A stretch of 64,000 nucleotides of DNA. It comes from Parapontixanthobacter sp963736595 (GTDB lineage Bacteria; Pseudomonadota; Alphaproteobacteria; Sphingomonadales; Sphingomonadaceae). The notes beneath the pieces were generated by a model. It ran no database searches, had not been told where the DNA came from, and saw nothing but the letters and a program-made list of their open reading frames with translations. A program made the position numbers and the translations under genes. How positions within the stretch are numbered: the stretch's first letter is position 1; each line of letters starts with the position of its first letter. The DNA lies in the NCBI GenBank assembly GCA_963736595.1, contig CAVTPG010000005.1:69235-133234 (forward strand). The letters run 5' to 3'. Positions 8,881 through 17,617 of the stretch are shown in pieces.

Positions 8881-8910
8881 GGCGTGTAGGCGTGTAGGCG
8901 TGTAGGCGTG
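8881..8910. repeat. 8-bp tandem repeat GGCGTGTA x 3.75
   Basis: Three perfect copies of GGCGTGTA followed by GGCGTG, between the convergent ends of the Crp-like gene and nusG. The copy number could vary by slippage. It contains no coding sequence. Confidence 0.9.
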
Positions 8911-8963
8911 ATGCGTCGCGACCTAGGCAGACCCTCGCAACGTGAAGCCTGTCGGCAGCGGTG

Positions 8964-9500
8964 TTATTTGACCAGTTCGACTTGCTCGAAGTCCAGCTCG
9001 ACCGGGGTTGCCCGTCCGAAGATCGACACCGACACTTTGACCTTCGCCTTGTCGAAATCCAGTTCCTCGACCACGCCGGTAAATGTGTTGAACGGACCGT
9101 CCAGCACTTTGACCGAATCGCCGATTTCGTAATCGACGCTGATGTCCTTCTTGGGCGCGGATTTCGCTTCTTCCACACCGCCGAAATAGCGCGCGGCTTC
9201 TTTTTCGGTAATGGCTTGCGGCTTGCTGTTATTGCCTAAGAAGCCGGTGACTTTCGGCGTGTTTTTGACCAGGTGATAAATGTCATCGGTCATATTCAGC
9301 TTGGCCAGTACATAGCCGGGCATGAACTTGCGCTCGGTCTGCACCTTTTTGCCGCGCTTGATCTCGGTAATGGTTTCAGTCGGAACTTCGACTTCCTCCA
9401 CCCCTTCGGACAGACCGAGGCGGTTGGCTTCGGACAGGATCGCGTCGCGTACCTTGTTCTCGAACCCGGAGTAAGCGTGGATGATGTACCAGCGTGCCAT
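8964..9500 (-). CDS. nusG: Transcription termination/antitermination protein NusG
   Basis: 178-aa elongation factor that binds RNA polymerase and couples it to Rho or the ribosome. The N-terminal NGN domain begins MARWYIIHAYSGFE, and the C-terminal KOW domain (about 120-175) includes GDSVKVLDGPFNTFTG. It lies 30 bp after secE on the same strand, forming the usual secE-nusG pair, but rplK does not follow it directly. The length is normal for alphaproteobacteria. Confidence 0.97.
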   Translation of the reverse strand: MARWYIIHAYSGFENKVRDAILSEANRLGLSEGVEEVEVPTETITEIKRGKKVQTERKFMPGYVLAKLNMTDDIYHLVKNTPKVTGFLGNNSKPQAITEKEAARYFGGVEEAKSAPKKDISVDYEIGDSVKVLDGPFNTFTGVVEELDFDKAKVKVSVSIFGRATPVELDFEQVELVK

Positions 9501-9530
9501 GTAATGTAATGTCCGTATAAACCTGTGAGA

Positions 9531-9725
9531 TCAAGCTAGGGTCAGCAGCCAGGACACGACTGCCCCGAACACGGTGTCCACGCCCAGAAAGAAGAGCGAC
9601 AGGATCACCATCATGATAAACACGAAAATCGCCGTGCGGATCGTTTCTTCGCGCGTCGGCCATACGACCTTGCCCGCTTCGGTGCGGACCTGGCGGATGA
9701 ATTCGCCCGGATTGGTTTTGGCCAT
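9531..9725 (-). CDS. secE: Preprotein translocase subunit SecE
   Basis: 64-aa single-span SecE, the clamp subunit of the SecYEG channel. The start MAKTNPGEFIRQVRTEAGKV and the motif KVVWPTREET are diagnostic, followed by one membrane span (about 35-58). I chose the ATG at 9725; a longer frame upstream (to 9830) has no SecE homology. It is the first gene of secE-nusG. Confidence 0.95.
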   Translation of the reverse strand: MAKTNPGEFIRQVRTEAGKVVWPTREETIRTAIFVFIMMVILSLFFLGVDTVFGAVVSWLLTLA

Positions 9726-9860
9726 GATGCGCGTCGCTTTCCCGTAATGCACTTCAAACGTAAACTGCGTCGTAAAACTCGCTTCTAACATTAGCTTCAT
9801 GCCGCCCCGGTTCAAGGTCCGGGAGGGCAATTAAAACTTCGATGTCGGAAGACGCTTCGC

Positions 9861-9889
9861 GCAATAATGCTGCAATCCGTTAAAAGCAA
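9861..9889 (-). promoter_or_regulatory. Candidate secE-nusG promoter
   Basis: On the minus strand TTGCTT and TATTGC are separated by exactly 17 bp, giving a leader of about 130 bases before secE. It lies in the 275-bp gap between secE and the divergent symporter. This is a sequence match only. Confidence 0.4.
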
Positions 9890-10000
9890 GGGCGTAACAC
9901 CAGCGGGCAAGCTGCGCGGATAAAGGCTGGCTTTCGTGGGCGTTCGCCATTAGCAGTGCGGGCAATAATTTAAGAACTACCGCATGAGGGGATGCGTATA

Positions 10001-11539
10001 ATGGCAGCCAGCGAAGCCGGGTCGGTCACTTTGATCGACCGCGTCACGAATATTTCGGATTTTATCTGGGGTGGCACATGGGACGGCGAAGCCCTTTCCT
10101 GGCTGTCGATCGGGGGACAACCGATCCCGCCGATGACCCTGATCCTGCTGGGCATCGGCCTGTGGATCATGGTGGGCCTGAAATTCTATCCCATCCGGCA
10201 ACTTGGCAGCGCGTTCAAGGGTTTGTTCAGCAGCCGCAAAGGCGAAGGCGAGGGAGAGATTTCCCCATTTGCCGCGCTTTCCACTGCATTGTCGGGACAA
10301 GTGGGCACAGGTAATCTGGCCGGCGTTGCAACCGCAATTGCGCTGGGCGGTCCCGGTGCGATCTTCTGGATGTGGATCACCGCGCTGGTCGGCATGGCGC
10401 TGGCCTTTGCCGAAGGGTCGCTGGCCATTCGCTATCGGGAAAAGACCAGCGACGGCGTCTATCGCGGCGGCCCAATGAGTTACATTATGATGGGGCTGGG
10501 CAAGAAATGGACTTGGCTGGCGATCGTATTCTGCCTTGGCACGCTGGCTTCGGCGCTGGTCACGGGCAACATGATTCAAGCCAATGCGGTCGCCGACGGC
10601 CTCAACGAATTGTTCGGGATCGAGGAATGGATCGGCGGCCTGATCGTCGCGATTGCGGTGTTCATCGTTATTATCGGCGGGATCAAATCCATCGGTAGCG
10701 TCGCGGAAAAGGTCATTCCGTTCATGGCCGGTGCCTATATCGTGATGGCGGTTATCGCGCTGCTGCTCAACCTGGCCGATATTCCGGCGACCTTCGGCCT
10801 GATTTTCTACGGTGCCTTCAACCCGCAAGCGGCCACAGGCGGCTTTGTCGGAGCGGCGATCATGCTGGCAATTCGGGCCGGTGTGGCGCGCGGCCTGTTC
10901 TCGAACGAAGCGGGTCAGGGTTCGACCCCGATCGCTCACGCGGTCGCACAAACCAACGATCCTGAGCAGCAAGGCCGGATGGCCATGCTCGGCACGTTCA
11001 TCGATACCATCGTGATTTGTACCATGACTGCGCTCGTCATCCTGACCGTGCAAGGCGACTTCACCGGCGGCGGGGCGGCAGTGCCCCATGCCTGGAATTC
11101 GGACTTGGAAGGCTTTGCGATGACCAGTGGAGCGTTCGCTGCGGCATTCCCGATCGAGATCGCGAGCATTCCCATCGGCACGCTGATCGCCAGCATCGCA
11201 TTGATCCTGTTCGTGTTCACGACGCTGCTCACCTGGAGCTATTACGGCGAGCGAGCCATCACCTTCATTTACGACCGCATTCCCGGCTCGACGCGCGGCG
11301 GCGAAAAGGCGTTGCACATGGTTTGGCGAGTGTTGTGGTGCGTCGTAATTTACCTTGGCAGCTCGCTCGATCTGACGCTGGTCTGGCGAATGGGCGACAT
11401 CTCCAACGCGGCGATGGCGCTGCCCAACTTGCTGGCGCTGGCGCTGCTGTCGGGTGTGGTGTTCAAGCTGGCTCAGGGCGACCGCAAAGCCGGACCGGAT
11501 CACCATGCCGATACACCGGAAGAGCCGAACGAATATTGA
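10001..11539 (+). CDS. Sodium:alanine (AGCS family) symporter
   Basis: 512-aa inner-membrane transporter with about 11 membrane spans that takes up alanine, glycine or related amino acids with Na+. The conserved AGCS stretches GTGNLAGVATAIALGGPG and FSNEAGQGSTPIAHA are intact. The ATG at 10001 is preferred because GAGGGG lies 9 bases before it; an ATG at 9992 in the same frame has that motif directly adjoining it. It is divergent from secE and ends at a clear terminator. Confidence 0.93.
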   Translation: MAASEAGSVTLIDRVTNISDFIWGGTWDGEALSWLSIGGQPIPPMTLILLGIGLWIMVGLKFYPIRQLGSAFKGLFSSRKGEGEGEISPFAALSTALSGQVGTGNLAGVATAIALGGPGAIFWMWITALVGMALAFAEGSLAIRYREKTSDGVYRGGPMSYIMMGLGKKWTWLAIVFCLGTLASALVTGNMIQANAVADGLNELFGIEEWIGGLIVAIAVFIVIIGGIKSIGSVAEKVIPFMAGAYIVMAVIALLLNLADIPATFGLIFYGAFNPQAATGGFVGAAIMLAIRAGVARGLFSNEAGQGSTPIAHAVAQTNDPEQQGRMAMLGTFIDTIVICTMTALVILTVQGDFTGGGAAVPHAWNSDLEGFAMTSGAFAAAFPIEIASIPIGTLIASIALILFVFTTLLTWSYYGERAITFIYDRIPGSTRGGEKALHMVWRVLWCVVIYLGSSLDLTLVWRMGDISNAAMALPNLLALALLSGVVFKLAQGDRKAGPDHHADTPEEPNEY

Positions 11540-11623
11540 GCGCGTGATGGTTACGGGGCGGCTGCGTAAGATGCTGCCGCGTTAACCTAACCAAACCTTT
11601 GCGCGAATACGCCCCATAACGGG

Positions 11624-11660
11624 AAAAGGCCGGCGCCCTTATCGGGAACCGGCCTTTTTT
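11624..11660 (+). terminator. Intrinsic terminator after the AGCS symporter gene
   Basis: AAAAGGCCGG (11624-11633) pairs with CCGGCCTTTT (11649-11658) across a 15-base loop, followed by more T. The A-run on the other side lets it also end the 49-aa gene on the minus strand. Confidence 0.88.
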
Positions 11661-11681
11661 GTATCGAAAACTGTTGGCGGG

Positions 11682-11831
11682 TTAACGCGCGCCGAACATC
11701 CGTGCCAGCAGGCCTGGCTCTTCCATCGGACGCAATGCGCCATGCTTCATATAGCGCAGCGAGGCATCGCGGTGTGCACGCGGCTGGACCCATTGATCCG
11801 GGCGGCTGCTGCGAAATGACATACTGGACAT
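11682..11831 (-). CDS. Small conserved-looking hypothetical protein (49 aa)
   Basis: Reads MSSMSFRSSRPDQWVQPR at its start and ends LLARMFGAR. It is basic and soluble, with no membrane span and no cysteine. A GGAG motif lies 8 bases before the ATG and a terminator follows the stop, so it looks like a real monocistronic gene. I chose this start over an upstream in-frame one at 11984 because of the ribosome-binding site. Function unknown. Confidence 0.55.
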   Translation of the reverse strand: MSSMSFRSSRPDQWVQPRAHRDASLRYMKHGALRPMEEPGLLARMFGAR

Positions 11832-12139
11832 AGGAAAATCTCCATCTTTACTTCGACCGAGTGGAATGTGACCTCGGCAATCAACGCTGTGTATAACGAT
11901 GTAAATGCACGACTCATCGCCCTTGTTCCACGGCGTTAAGGATGAAAATGGATAAGTCGTCCGGCCTGTGCCGCACCGGAACACATGATGGTTAAGTTAA
12001 CCAAGCACGCTTACCATGACCGCTATATCCAGCGGTTCCGGATGCTTAGAGCGGCAGTGTGACACGGCATACAACGCCGCAAAACCCGCGAGATTCGCGC
12101 GTTTCTCAAGCTATCAGACATCGATAATATAAAAGGAGA
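11832..12139. other. Intergenic region, 308 bp
   Basis: Lies between the 49-aa gene and tRNA-Trp and should hold the promoter of the former. The one clear structure is a 13-bp inverted repeat GGTTAAGTTAACC at 11990-12002, possibly a regulator site. No gene seen. Confidence 0.5.
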
Positions 12140-12215
12140 TGGCAGGGGCACAGAGACTCGAACTCTGGACCTTCGGTTTTGGAGACCGACGCTCTACCAA
12201 CTGAGCTACGCCCCT
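12140..12215 (-). tRNA. tRNA-Trp (CCA anticodon)
   Basis: The minus strand folds into a standard cloverleaf: acceptor AGGGGCG with TGCCCCT, anticodon loop CTCCAAA (anticodon CCA), and T-arm CAGAG-TTCGAGT-CTCTG. The 3' CCA is encoded (12140-12142). In many alphaproteobacteria tRNA-Trp stands next to secE; here the symporter and a small gene lie between. Confidence 0.97.
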
Positions 12216-12320
12216 GCATGGAAGCGGTGCATCTAAGCGTTAGGCCATGCCTTGGCAAGCCGGATTATGGACCGAAAACCCTTGCCCGACCGCGCCGAAA
12301 GGCCCACACTTTGCGCGATC

Positions 12321-12701
12321 ATGGATTTGAACCAGATAACGCTGAATGTGACCGATTTTGCGCAAGCGGTAAATTTTTACGAAACGCTGGGCCTGCGCCT
12401 GATCGTTTCCTCGCGCAACGAATATGCGCGGTTTGAATGCCCCGATGGCGGCGCGACATTGTCCCTGCATCTGGCGGACAAACCGACTGAAAACGGCCCG
12501 CTGATCTACTTCGAATGTCACGATCTGGACGCGCGCTACAAGGCATTGCTGGCCAAAGGCATCGCGTTCGAAACGCCGCCAACCGATCAAAGCTGGCGCT
12601 GGCGCGAGGCACGTCTGACCGACCCGTCGGGCAACCGCCTGTGCCTGTATCATGCCGGACCGGATCGCCGTTTTCCGCCCTGGCGGATCGAGCCGGAGTA
12701 G
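12321..12701 (+). CDS. VOC superfamily (glyoxalase/dioxygenase-like) protein
   Basis: 126-aa single-domain protein of the vicinal oxygen chelate fold, beginning MDLNQITLNVTDFAQAVNFYE, with the paired beta-alpha-beta-beta-beta modules of the family and the C-terminal DPSGNRLCLYHAG typical of metal-binding VOC proteins. I chose the ATG at 12321 because the domain starts there; an upstream in-frame ATG (12252) adds an unrelated arginine-rich leader. It ends 6 bp before aat. Substrate unknown. Confidence 0.85.
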   Translation: MDLNQITLNVTDFAQAVNFYETLGLRLIVSSRNEYARFECPDGGATLSLHLADKPTENGPLIYFECHDLDARYKALLAKGIAFETPPTDQSWRWREARLTDPSGNRLCLYHAGPDRRFPPWRIEPE

Positions 12702-12707
12702 CGCGCC

Positions 12708-13433
12708 ATGCTGGCTCCGACCTATTCGCAGCGTGCCGAGATCATCGATCCCAAGCTGCTCTTGCTCGCTTATAGCCAGGGCGTATTTCCGATGGCCGAG
12801 GGGCGCGACGATCCCGATGTGTTCTGGGTCGAGCCACGCGAACGGGCGGTTATTCCGCTGGGCGGGTTCCGCTGCTCCCGCTCGCTTGCCAAAACCATCC
12901 GAAAAGGCGTGTATCACGTCACCTGCGATACTGCGTTTCGCCAAGTGGTTGCGGCCTGTGCTGCGCCGCGCGCGGGCGAGGACGGCATGGCGGAAGGGAG
13001 CTGGATCAGCCACCGGATCGAAGACAGCTACACCGCGCTGCACATGGCAGGGCACGCGCATTCGGTGGAATGCTGGCGCAAATCGGGCGAAACAAGCGAG
13101 CTGGTCGGAGGATTATACGGCGTTGCGTTCGACCGTGTTTTCTGCGGTGAAAGTATGTTCAGCACTGCCGATAATGCCAGCAAAGTTGCGCTGGCCTGGC
13201 TGGTTGCAGCGATGCGCGCAGCGGGTTACCGCGTGCTGGACTGCCAGTTCATGACCGATCATCTGGCCAGTCTTGGCGCGGTCGTCGTCCCGCAATCCGA
13301 TTATGTCGCAAAAGTCGGGCAAGCCACGGGCAATCCGCTATTCAACATCCCCCAAGCCATCACGGCTTTCAACGAAGATCAGGCCTCTTCGCCGGGAAAG
13401 CGCATCGTGCACTCCTTGACCCAAACATCGTAA
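12708..13433 (+). CDS. aat: Leucyl/phenylalanyl-tRNA--protein transferase
   Basis: 241-aa enzyme that adds Leu or Phe from aminoacyl-tRNA to N-terminal Lys or Arg of proteins, marking them for ClpS/ClpAP (N-degron pathway). Family features include LLLAYSQGVFPMAEG (18-32), FWVEPRERAVIPL and the C-terminal DCQFMTDHLASLG. Its 3' end overlaps the convergent DUF2155 gene by 55 bp. Confidence 0.94.
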   Translation: MLAPTYSQRAEIIDPKLLLLAYSQGVFPMAEGRDDPDVFWVEPRERAVIPLGGFRCSRSLAKTIRKGVYHVTCDTAFRQVVAACAAPRAGEDGMAEGSWISHRIEDSYTALHMAGHAHSVECWRKSGETSELVGGLYGVAFDRVFCGESMFSTADNASKVALAWLVAAMRAAGYRVLDCQFMTDHLASLGAVVVPQSDYVAKVGQATGNPLFNIPQAITAFNEDQASSPGKRIVHSLTQTS

Positions 13434-13900
13434 ATCGGATGCTCGACCACATTTAATGATGGCGAGTTTTTAAACAGCCAGCCGGAGAAGATCCGCTTGA
13501 AATCCGAATTGTCGTCGCGCGCATTGGCATCGCGCACCATGACTTGCACAAATGCGCCGGTTTCCTTCTGCGTTTCCCACGGCGCGGTGCGCTCGCACGC
13601 GGACAGGCGCACGATGACATTGCCTGCGCGCTGCTGTTCTCCGGGCCGCATTTCCAGATCGCGCGTCGCATTGTTGCGTTTGTTGAGGACGCCGATCGTC
13701 GCCACCCGCTCGTTCATCGGAGTCGCGCCTTCAACCTGACCTTCCGGCTGGATGACGGCGGCGTTTTCATTGCGCATATTTTCGGGAATTTCGGTTTCTT
13801 CGCTGCTGTTCTGCGTCCGCTCTGGCTCGTCCGAGCAAGCAGCGGCAAACAGCAGACATACCGCCACAGCACATATCGAACGACCGGCGGCGACGCGCAT
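13379..13900 (-). CDS. DUF2155 domain-containing probable lipoprotein
   Basis: 173-aa exported protein. It starts MRVAAGRSICAVAVCLL and has a lipoprotein-like signal ending AAAC at residue 22, then an acidic linker and a C-terminal DUF2155 domain including TAPWETQKETGAFVQV and SGWLFKNSPSLNVVEHP. I chose the ATG at 13900 because it forms an ATGA overlap with the upstream NDUFA12 gene, implying coupled translation; an ATG 5 codons earlier is possible. In alphaproteobacteria this family regularly sits beside NDUFA12. Function is not established. Confidence 0.86.
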   Translation of the reverse strand: MRVAAGRSICAVAVCLLFAAACSDEPERTQNSSEETEIPENMRNENAAVIQPEGQVEGATPMNERVATIGVLNKRNNATRDLEMRPGEQQRAGNVIVRLSACERTAPWETQKETGAFVQVMVRDANARDDNSDFKRIFSGWLFKNSPSLNVVEHPIYDVWVKECTMRFPGEEA

Positions 13901-14316
13901 CACTCGGGCGTCCAAGCCTCGTAATCACCGACCGCTTTCGCCCGCTTTCCGCCCCGCTCCAGCGCGCCTTGCGGGCGGTAAGCCGTATCGGTGCCAGTCG
14001 CGTTGGGCGTATATTCGGTTTCCCAGATTTTGGCGGGCGGCAAATGGCTTTCCGGCACATCGTCGAACGATCCGTGCAACCAGCCATGCCATTCAGGCGG
14101 CACTCTGCTCGAATCGTTAGCGCCTTCGTAAATCACCCAGCGACGTTCCGCACCGATATACGAGCCGTCCTTGGCCAGATCGCGCTTGTTGCGCATTCTG
14201 AAATAGGCGTTGCCCTGTGCGTCCGTGCCGACTTGCTCGCCATTACGCGAGGAAAACAGCGTGGTGCCGATGGTCGCGCCGTTCCACCAGGTGAATATTT
14301 TGCCGAGGAAGCTCAT
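13900..14316 (-). CDS. NADH:ubiquinone oxidoreductase NDUFA12-family accessory subunit
   Basis: 138-aa homologue of the mitochondrial complex I subunit NDUFA12 (B17.2), found in alphaproteobacteria as an accessory complex I protein. Family features visible are the N-terminal TWWNGATIGTTLFS, RWVIYEGANDSSRVPPEWHGWLH and the C-terminal TEYTPNATGT. It shares an ATGA overlap with the DUF2155 gene. The main nuo operon is not in this window, but a second complex I accessory relative (NDUFA9-like) is at the right edge. Confidence 0.93.
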   Translation of the reverse strand: MSFLGKIFTWWNGATIGTTLFSSRNGEQVGTDAQGNAYFRMRNKRDLAKDGSYIGAERRWVIYEGANDSSRVPPEWHGWLHGSFDDVPESHLPPAKIWETEYTPNATGTDTAYRPQGALERGGKRAKAVGDYEAWTPE

Positions 14317-14443
14317 GGGGACCAGCGATTAGACGATTTGAAAGCTAGCGCCAAGGGGCTTGTCGCACGGATTATCGTATGGAGATATGCCAAGGAGGTT
14401 GTCGCGCCGAACCGCATCTGCACAACCTTGCGCAGGCCAATCG

Positions 14444-14962
14444 CTACCACGTTACCCGGTCGCCCGCTTCGATCCCCATCTCTGCGGCCAGTCCGCCGCG
14501 AATCTCCAGCACCAGACTGGTCGGCCCTGCCGATGGCAGCGATTCTTCGGAAAACGGCACGGCATTGGCAACGATATTCAGAATACGCTCGTCCGGCCCG
14601 ACATAGATAATGTCGAGCGGATTGGGCATGTTCTTCATCCAGAAACTTTGCACACCCGGCGGATTGTAAGGGAAAATCATCCCCTCATTATCTTTCAGCG
14701 GGGCGCGCTCCATCATCCCGCGTCGTTGCTGCTCGAAGGTGCGGGCGACTTCCACCTGAAAGACGTAAGTCGTCTCACCCGTGTCCACTTTCAGCGGCAC
14801 GACTTCAAGGCCGGAGATCGGATGGCGGTCGGGGATGGCAATGTTGCTACCCTGATTCGACGTATCCTGCTGCGCCTGCGTCGCGCCTTGCGGTGAACAC
14901 GCGGACAAGCCCATCAACACCAATGCCAGCATACCGGCCCAGTTTTTTATACTACGCATCAC
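14444..14962 (-). CDS. DUF192 domain-containing lipoprotein
   Basis: 172-aa exported protein with a lipoprotein signal (MLALVLMGLSAC, lipid Cys about residue 22) and a DUF192 domain with the characteristic RTFEQQRRGMMER and FWMKNMPNPLDIIYV. The family has a small beta-barrel fold and unknown function. The start overlaps the end of recX by 11 bp, suggesting co-transcription. The 127 bp between this gene and the NDUFA12 gene holds nothing I can identify. Confidence 0.88.
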   Translation of the reverse strand: MMRSIKNWAGMLALVLMGLSACSPQGATQAQQDTSNQGSNIAIPDRHPISGLEVVPLKVDTGETTYVFQVEVARTFEQQRRGMMERAPLKDNEGMIFPYNPPGVQSFWMKNMPNPLDIIYVGPDERILNIVANAVPFSEESLPSAGPTSLVLEIRGGLAAEMGIEAGDRVTW

Positions 14963-15659
14963 TTTCTCCTGACGCCCATTCTTCGGCCTGCGCGACGCTG
15001 CGCGCGTTCAAAATCGCATTGGCATCGCTGAATTCATGCCCTGCCCGAACCATGGCCGCAAGCTGCTTGTCACGCAATTTGCGCATGGCCTGATTGGTTT
15101 CGAAGTCGCGATCTTCGGGTAGCAGATCATCATCCAGCTCGCCCACCGCATCACGCGCAAACGGGCCGAAGCGCCGCTTTTTCGCCAGTGCCAGCGCCGC
15201 TTCGCGCGCCTCGTTCCGGTCCGGGGCATTCGCTTCGCGTACATCCTCGGCAATTCCGTCATGGCGCAAAGTCGCTTCGATCCGCCGCCCGCCAAAGCCG
15301 CGATTGAGCAAGCTGCCTGCGCGATTTTTGGCATATTCGTCATCATCGACATAATTCCGCTCGACGAATTTTGCGACCACTTCGGCAATTTTTGCGCGCC
15401 CGGCTTCCAGTGCAAATGCGGGATCGATTTCGTCATTACCTTCGCCCGTCCCGTCGTCAGGTAGCCAGCTATCGGCGGCATCTTCGACAAATCCGCGCTC
15501 GCGCAACTTGCGTTGCAGATATTTTTCCAGTTTGGCGGCGCTGGTCGCAAACCGGGCAACATAGGACACCGCCAGCTCTTCCAGCCGCGCTGCATCCAGC
15601 GGCTTTGGCGGTCGTTTTACCCGGTTTTTACCGGTTTTGCGTTTGGAAAAGTCGCGCAT
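14952..15659 (-). CDS. recX: RecX family regulatory protein
   Basis: 235-aa, all-helical, highly charged protein. RecX binds RecA filaments and limits recombinase activity. The helical repeats include AAKLEKYLQRKLRERGF, YVDDDEYAKNRAGSLLNRG and GGRRIEATLRHDGI, the classic RecX pattern. It is longer than E. coli RecX (166 aa), as is usual in Sphingomonadales. recA is not in the window; the gene instead overlaps the DUF192 gene. Confidence 0.85.
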   Translation of the reverse strand: MRDFSKRKTGKNRVKRPPKPLDAARLEELAVSYVARFATSAAKLEKYLQRKLRERGFVEDAADSWLPDDGTGEGNDEIDPAFALEAGRAKIAEVVAKFVERNYVDDDEYAKNRAGSLLNRGFGGRRIEATLRHDGIAEDVREANAPDRNEAREAALALAKKRRFGPFARDAVGELDDDLLPEDRDFETNQAMRKLRDKQLAAMVRAGHEFSDANAILNARSVAQAEEWASGESDA

Positions 15660-15795
15660 AGCGCCTTATTCGTGCCACACTCCTTATCAAATGGGAAACA
15701 CTGCAACTCGTGAAACCGCTCAAAACGGTTCAAACGAGAATAATGTGAGGGGTGCGAAGAGGCGCAATTCTGTCAACAGCATTGCGACATACATC

Positions 15796-17529
15796 ATGAC
15801 CGACGCCGCTATTCAGCCGACGCCGAACGATTGCGCGTTACCGCGCCGCCGGGCGGACTTTGTCACGTTCAACGAGGCGATCGATTACGCCGCGCAGAGC
15901 GAAAAGGGCATGAATTTCCACGATATGCGTGGAAATCTCGAACGCGCTTACAATTATAGCGAGATGCGCGAGGACGCTCACGCACACGCACGCCGTCTGG
16001 TCGCCAGCGGAATTGCCAAAGGTGATCGCGTCGCTCTGATCGCGGAAACCTCGCCCGAATTCGCAGCCTTGTTCTGCGCCTGTGTCACCGTCGGCGCATG
16101 GCCAGTGCCGCTCCCCTTGCCTACCGGATTCGGCGGCAAGGACAGTTATATCGACCAATTGGCAGTGCAACTTGATTCCAGCGCGCCCAAAATGCTGCTT
16201 TACCCGCAAGAAATCGACGAGATGGGCGCAGCAGCGGCGGCGCGGCAAGGGTGCGAAGGCATCAACTGGACGGACTTTGCGACGCGTAACGATCCGGAAT
16301 GCGACTTCCCCGACGCGAGCCCGGACGACATCTGCTATCTGCAATATTCCAGTGGCTCGACCCGCTTTCCAACCGGCGTTGCGGTGACGCACAAGGCCTT
16401 GCTGCACAATCTTTACGGCCATTCGACATCAATGAAAGTCGGCATGAACGAACGGGTTGTGAGCTGGCTCCCGTGGTATCACGATATGGGGCTGGTCGGC
16501 TGTTTCCTGTCGCTGATCGCGAACCAGATGTCGGTCGATTATCTGAAGACCGAACATTTCGCGCGGCGACCTTTGGCATGGCTCGACCTCATAAGCCGCA
16601 ACAAAGGTACGACGCTCTCGTACTCACCCACTTTCGGCTACGATATTTGCGCGCGGCGTATCTCCAGCCAAAGCCATGTCGGCGACCGGTTCGACCTGTC
16701 GCGCTGGCGAGTGGCGGGCAATGGCGCGGATATGATCCGGCCCGATGTAATGCAGAACTTCGTCAACGCATTTGCCGATGCCGGGTTCAAGGCCAGCGCT
16801 TTCACGCCATCCTATGGCCTGGCCGAAGCCACGCTCGCCGTCACTGTCATGCCGCCGGGCGAAGGTATCCGCATCGAACTGGTCGAGGAAGAACGCCTGT
16901 CCGGCACGCCGCGCGACTTGTCACGCCCGGCCCGCTATCGCGCCATCGTGAATTGCGGCAAGCCCTTGCCCGACATGGATGTCGAGATTCGCGGCGAGAG
17001 TGACGAAGTGCGCGGCGACCATCAGATCGGCAAGATCCTGTGTCGCGGACCATCCGTCATGCACTCCTATTTCCGCAACGAAGAGGCCACACGCGAATGC
17101 TTGATCGATGGCTGGCTCGACACGGGCGATATGGGCTATGTCGCGGGCGGCTATCTGTTCATCGTGGGCCGCGCCAAAGACATGATCATCATCAACGGCA
17201 AGAACCACTGGCCGCAGGATATCGAATGGGCGGTGGAGCAGCTACCCGGCTTCAATCACGGCGATATTGCAGCGTTTTCAGTGGAGACGGATAGCGGCGA
17301 CGAAGCCCCCGCCGTGCTGGTCCATTGCCGGGTCAGCGATCCGGAAGAACGCGCGCAATTGCATCAGCAAATCCGCGACAAGGTGCATTCGGTGACGGGC
17401 ATGAACTGCGTCGTGGAACTGGTCCCGCCGCGCACTCTGCCGCGCACATCGTCGGGCAAATTAAGCCGCGCAAAGGCGAAAAAACTGTATCTGTCGGGCG
17501 AGATTCAGCCGCTCGGACTGGCTGCTTAA
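15796..17529 (+). CDS. Fatty acyl-AMP ligase (FadD32/FAAL-like)
   Basis: 577-aa adenylate-forming enzyme that activates a fatty acid to acyl-AMP. The P-loop stretch YLQYSSGSTRFPTGVAVTH (181-199) and LPWYHDMGLVG are typical of FAALs rather than acyl-CoA synthetases; LDTGDMGYV and the C-terminal LPRTSSGKLSRAKAK with the active-site Lys are intact. I chose the ATG at 15796, where the domain begins; in-frame ATGs at 15637 and 15691 give a leader that does not resemble the family. No polyketide synthase or carrier protein gene lies nearby, so its partner is unknown. Confidence 0.88.
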   Translation: MTDAAIQPTPNDCALPRRRADFVTFNEAIDYAAQSEKGMNFHDMRGNLERAYNYSEMREDAHAHARRLVASGIAKGDRVALIAETSPEFAALFCACVTVGAWPVPLPLPTGFGGKDSYIDQLAVQLDSSAPKMLLYPQEIDEMGAAAAARQGCEGINWTDFATRNDPECDFPDASPDDICYLQYSSGSTRFPTGVAVTHKALLHNLYGHSTSMKVGMNERVVSWLPWYHDMGLVGCFLSLIANQMSVDYLKTEHFARRPLAWLDLISRNKGTTLSYSPTFGYDICARRISSQSHVGDRFDLSRWRVAGNGADMIRPDVMQNFVNAFADAGFKASAFTPSYGLAEATLAVTVMPPGEGIRIELVEEERLSGTPRDLSRPARYRAIVNCGKPLPDMDVEIRGESDEVRGDHQIGKILCRGPSVMHSYFRNEEATRECLIDGWLDTGDMGYVAGGYLFIVGRAKDMIIINGKNHWPQDIEWAVEQLPGFNHGDIAAFSVETDSGDEAPAVLVHCRVSDPEERAQLHQQIRDKVHSVTGMNCVVELVPPRTLPRTSSGKLSRAKAKKLYLSGEIQPLGLAA

Positions 17530-17617
17530 GGGCAGAGCCGAGAGCGTTCACCAAAGGGGGTCCACAAGGATGCCTAAACGACCCTCAAGGGTGTCGAGGC
17601 AGCGTTAAGTGCCCTAT

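Noticed and set aside
8881..8910. CRISPR array
   Set aside because: The repeats are 8 bp and adjoin without spacers, and no cas genes are present.
9977..11506. 509-codon minus-strand frame opposite the AGCS symporter gene
   Set aside because: Its composition (many Arg, His, Gln, Asp) is that of a shadow frame, while the plus-strand frame has clear family motifs.
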